Part shown: positions 62,230 through 64,000 of the stretch, piece after piece | Layout of the letters: every line of letters begins with the position of its first letter | How positions within the stretch are numbered: position 1 is the first letter of the stretch | Assembly (NCBI RefSeq): GCF_020073745.1 | Contig: NZ_JAIRAU010000008.1 | Span: forward strand, 1-64,000 | Origin: Nannocystis pusilla | Lineage (GTDB): Bacteria; Myxococcota_A; Polyangia; Nannocystales; Nannocystaceae | Direction of reading: 5' to 3' | Length of the DNA stretch: 64,000 bases | Program-made: the position numbers and the translations under genes | The notes under the pieces: generated by a model | What the model was told of the DNA's origin: nothing | The model's database searches: none | What the model saw: the letters and a program-made list of their open reading frames with translations, nothing else

Positions 62230-63610
62230 GCAGGTCGAGCAGCGCGGTGCGCAGCCCCTCCTCGACCACCGGGTGGTAGAACGGCAGGCGCAGCACCTGC
62301 TCGACCGTCAGCCCGGACTGGATCGCCCAGGCCAGCAGGTGGGCCAGGTGTTCGCCGGCGGGCGCGGCCAGCTCGGCGCCGAGCAGCGCGCCCGTGGCGC
62401 GCGAGCCGTACACGCGCAGCACGCCGTGGTTCTTGGCCATCACGCGCGCGCGGCCCTGGTCGGCGAAGTCGACCTGGCCGATCGCGCAGGTCGACAGGTC
62501 GAGCGAGTCGAACCTGCGCCCGACCGCGGCGATCTGCGGGTCGGTGAACACGATCGACAGCGGCACCCGGCGCTCGCCCGGGCGGACCTCCGGGGCCGCG
62601 GCGGCGTTGCGGCCGGCGATCTGGCCGTCGTCGATCGCCTCGTGGAGGAGCGGGCGGTGGCCGGCCGCGTCGCCGGCGATGAACAGCGGCAGCTCGCCGC
62701 ACTGCAGCGTGGCCGAGTCGAAGTCGCGCGGCTTGCCCTTGTCGTCGAGCTTCACGCCCGCGCGCTCGAGCTCGAGCGCGGCCAGCCGCGGCGCGCGGCC
62801 GGTAGCGGCCAGGATCAACGGCCATGTCCCTTCGAACACCTCGCCGTCGTCGCCCGAGAACCTGACCCACACCCCGTCGGGGCGGTTCTCCGCGGCCTCG
62901 AGCTTCGTCCGGGTGTGCAGCGTCATCTCGCGCGCCAGCGCCGACTTGGCGGCGGCGAGCACCGACGGGTCGCGGATCCCCGCCACCTTGTTGTCGGCGC
63001 ACGCGAGGGTCACGCGGGCGCCGAGGCGGGCCAGCGCCTGTCCGAGCTCGACCCCGATCGCTCCGGCGCCGATCACCAGCACGCGCTCGGGGAACGCGTC
63101 GAGCTCGAACACCTTGTCGGAGTCGATGACGCGGGGCGACTCGAGGCGCGCGAGGATCGGCGGGTGTCGCGGCGCCGAACCCACCGCGACCACGACCGCC
63201 CGGCGGGCCGTCACGCGCAGGTCGTCGCCGACCGCGAGCACGTTCGGCCCCTCGAAGCGAGCCCGGCCGTGGATCAGCAGGCCGCGCTCCGCCAGCCCCT
63301 GGGCCTCGTCGAGCAGGAAGCCGACGAAGCGGTCGCGCTCGCGGCGGACGCGGCCCATCACCTCGCTCGCCACCACCCGCGGCTCGCCGGCGTGGACCCC
63401 GAACTGCCGCGCCTCGCGGACCGCGTGCGCCGCCTCCGCGGCGGCGATCAGCAGCTTCGACGGCATGCATCCGACCCGCGCGCAGGTCGTCCCGAGCGGC
63501 CCCGCGTCGATCGCCACCGCGTGCGCCCCCGCCTTCTCGGCGGCCCGCCGGGCGTTGAGGCCCGCCGTGCCGGCGCCGATCACCGCGACATCGACCGTCT
63601 GCTCGCGCAT
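62198..63610 (-). CDS. Dihydrolipoamide dehydrogenase-like disulfide oxidoreductase
   Basis: A 470-residue FAD/NAD(P) enzyme. FAD motif AVIGAGTAGLNARRAAEKAG, redox-active disulfide TTCARVGCMPSKLL (CxxxxC), NAD motif LVIGAGAIGVELGQAL, FAD segment LFIAGDAAGHRPLLHEA, and the C-terminal dimerisation domain with the catalytic His in LPFYHPVVEEGLR (HP pair). It could be a lipoamide dehydrogenase, mycothiol or glutathione-type reductase; no 2-oxo acid dehydrogenase genes are near. The ATG at 63610 is directly before the FAD strand. Its last eight codons are encoded by the 14-bp array. Confidence 0.88.
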   Translation of the reverse strand: MREQTVDVAVIGAGTAGLNARRAAEKAGAHAVAIDAGPLGTTCARVGCMPSKLLIAAAEAAHAVREARQFGVHAGEPRVVASEVMGRVRRERDRFVGFLLDEAQGLAERGLLIHGRARFEGPNVLAVGDDLRVTARRAVVVAVGSAPRHPPILARLESPRVIDSDKVFELDAFPERVLVIGAGAIGVELGQALARLGARVTLACADNKVAGIRDPSVLAAAKSALAREMTLHTRTKLEAAENRPDGVWVRFSGDDGEVFEGTWPLILAATGRAPRLAALELERAGVKLDDKGKPRDFDSATLQCGELPLFIAGDAAGHRPLLHEAIDDGQIAGRNAAAAPEVRPGERRVPLSIVFTDPQIAAVGRRFDSLDLSTCAIGQVDFADQGRARVMAKNHGVLRVYGSRATGALLGAELAAPAGEHLAHLLAWAIQSGLTVEQVLRLPFYHPVVEEGLRTALLDLRSQMSVGTGP

Positions 63611-64000
63611 GGCCGAAGTATTGCCACATCTCGCGTCCGCCGGCACGCGCGCGGTTCTGCGCCGCGAGCGGGCGCGGTCGACCCGCGCGGGCGCCGACCC
63701 CGTGGTGGCGCGGCGCCAGCCGTCGAGCTGTCCGATCGGCCAGTCGGCGGCCCGCCGTGGGCGCGACTCGCTCGGCCGCGCTGTCCGATCGATCCGTCCG
63801 CGACCCGCTCGCGGCGCCGGTACGAGCTGTCAAGCGGCGTGCGGGCTCATCTGTCCATCACGACATGGCCGTTTCTACATGTCGTTCGGGACAGCGAGCA
63901 CCGCACGCACCCATGTCGCACGGGACAGCCCCTTCCGCTCACCCGGCGTGGGCCGCCCGGCCCGCGCCGCGCCCGGCCTTCGCGCCCTGCGCGTCCGGAC
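63611..64000. other. Intergenic edge of the window with repeat hairpins
   Basis: No gene recognised in the final 390 bases. It contains scattered CTGTCCGATC units near 63728 and 63780 and the array at 63848-63930. Confidence 0.45.
63848..63930. repeat. 14-bp repeat array with long imperfect stem
   Basis: Cores at 63851, 63864, 63878 and 63892 (13-14 base steps), then 63912 and 63926. The 17-base arms at 63851-63867 and 63878-63894 pair at 14 of 17 positions around a 10-base loop. Confidence 0.7.

Overview
The window comes from a high-GC bacterium with large secreted lipoproteins carrying Thr/Ser-rich linkers, DUF4215-type Cys-rich repeats, a MYXO-CTERM-like tail (LARRRR), FHA, STAND and hybrid-kinase regulators, a globin-coupled kinase, a terpene cyclase and a eukaryote-like P450. 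This mix suggests a myxobacterium, most likely of the Nannocystis side of the group; that placement is inference from gene style only. I saw no rRNA, tRNA, CRISPR array, prophage or IS element.

Layout. 1-6.2 kb: FHA/winged-helix regulator divergent from a TonB-like protein, a decayed locus, a Thg1-like 3'-5' RNA polymerase with an ADP-ribosylglycohydrolase, and a DUF47-Pit phosphate uptake operon. 6.4-12.5 kb: globin-coupled histidine kinase, Cys-rich lipoprotein, tandem universal stress protein, class A flavin monooxygenase, and a gene-poor stretch with a promoter and a small ORF. 12.5-18.3 kb: XRE-STAND-TPR regulator, J-domain protein, 2OG-Fe(II) dioxygenase, ECF sigma factor with its DGPF/YCII partner. 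18.4-24.3 kb: envelope proteins, including a heme-motif/Ig-like lipoprotein and a duplicated VWA lipoprotein. 24.9-30.6 kb: hybrid histidine kinase, repeat-rich DNA, small envelope and unknown proteins. 30.6-39.6 kb: PLP amino acid aldolase, sugar-lactone oxidase, P450, KGG stress protein, lipoproteins, and an aryl-CoA monooxygenase/OYE fusion. 39.7-49.4 kb: fused spermidine synthase-like membrane protein, terpene cyclase, two tandem PAS-STAS (RsbR-like) proteins, a V4R protein and an MddA-like methyltransferase. 49.4-64 kb: acyl-CoA ligase, DoxX/LysR pair, envelope proteins, a third RsbR-like paralog, an M16 protease pair, amidase, CYP7/8-like P450, and a pyridine nucleotide-disulfide oxidoreductase.

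The most unusual signal is not a gene. A degenerate 14-bp unit, roughly GGACATGTCC plus four variable bases, occurs as short arrays of 2-7 units at about 25 places. The phase is often exactly 14 bp. Because the 10-bp core is a palindrome, adjacent units fold into TGTCC-N4-GGACA hairpins, some with UUCG or GAAA loops. Many arrays sit at 3' ends and several contain the stop codon itself; some lie inside reading frames at domain linkers. A second, separate pattern is that the 3' ends of at least three genes are echoed as degenerate copies (57-83 bp apart) just downstream.

Functionally the window is a mosaic of signalling (two histidine kinases, three stressosome-type scaffolds, ECF42-type sigma, STAND, LysR), cell-surface proteins and oxidative metabolism, with few long operons. 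The clear operons are DUF47-pit, thg1-like/ARH, DGPF-sigma and the two M16 genes.
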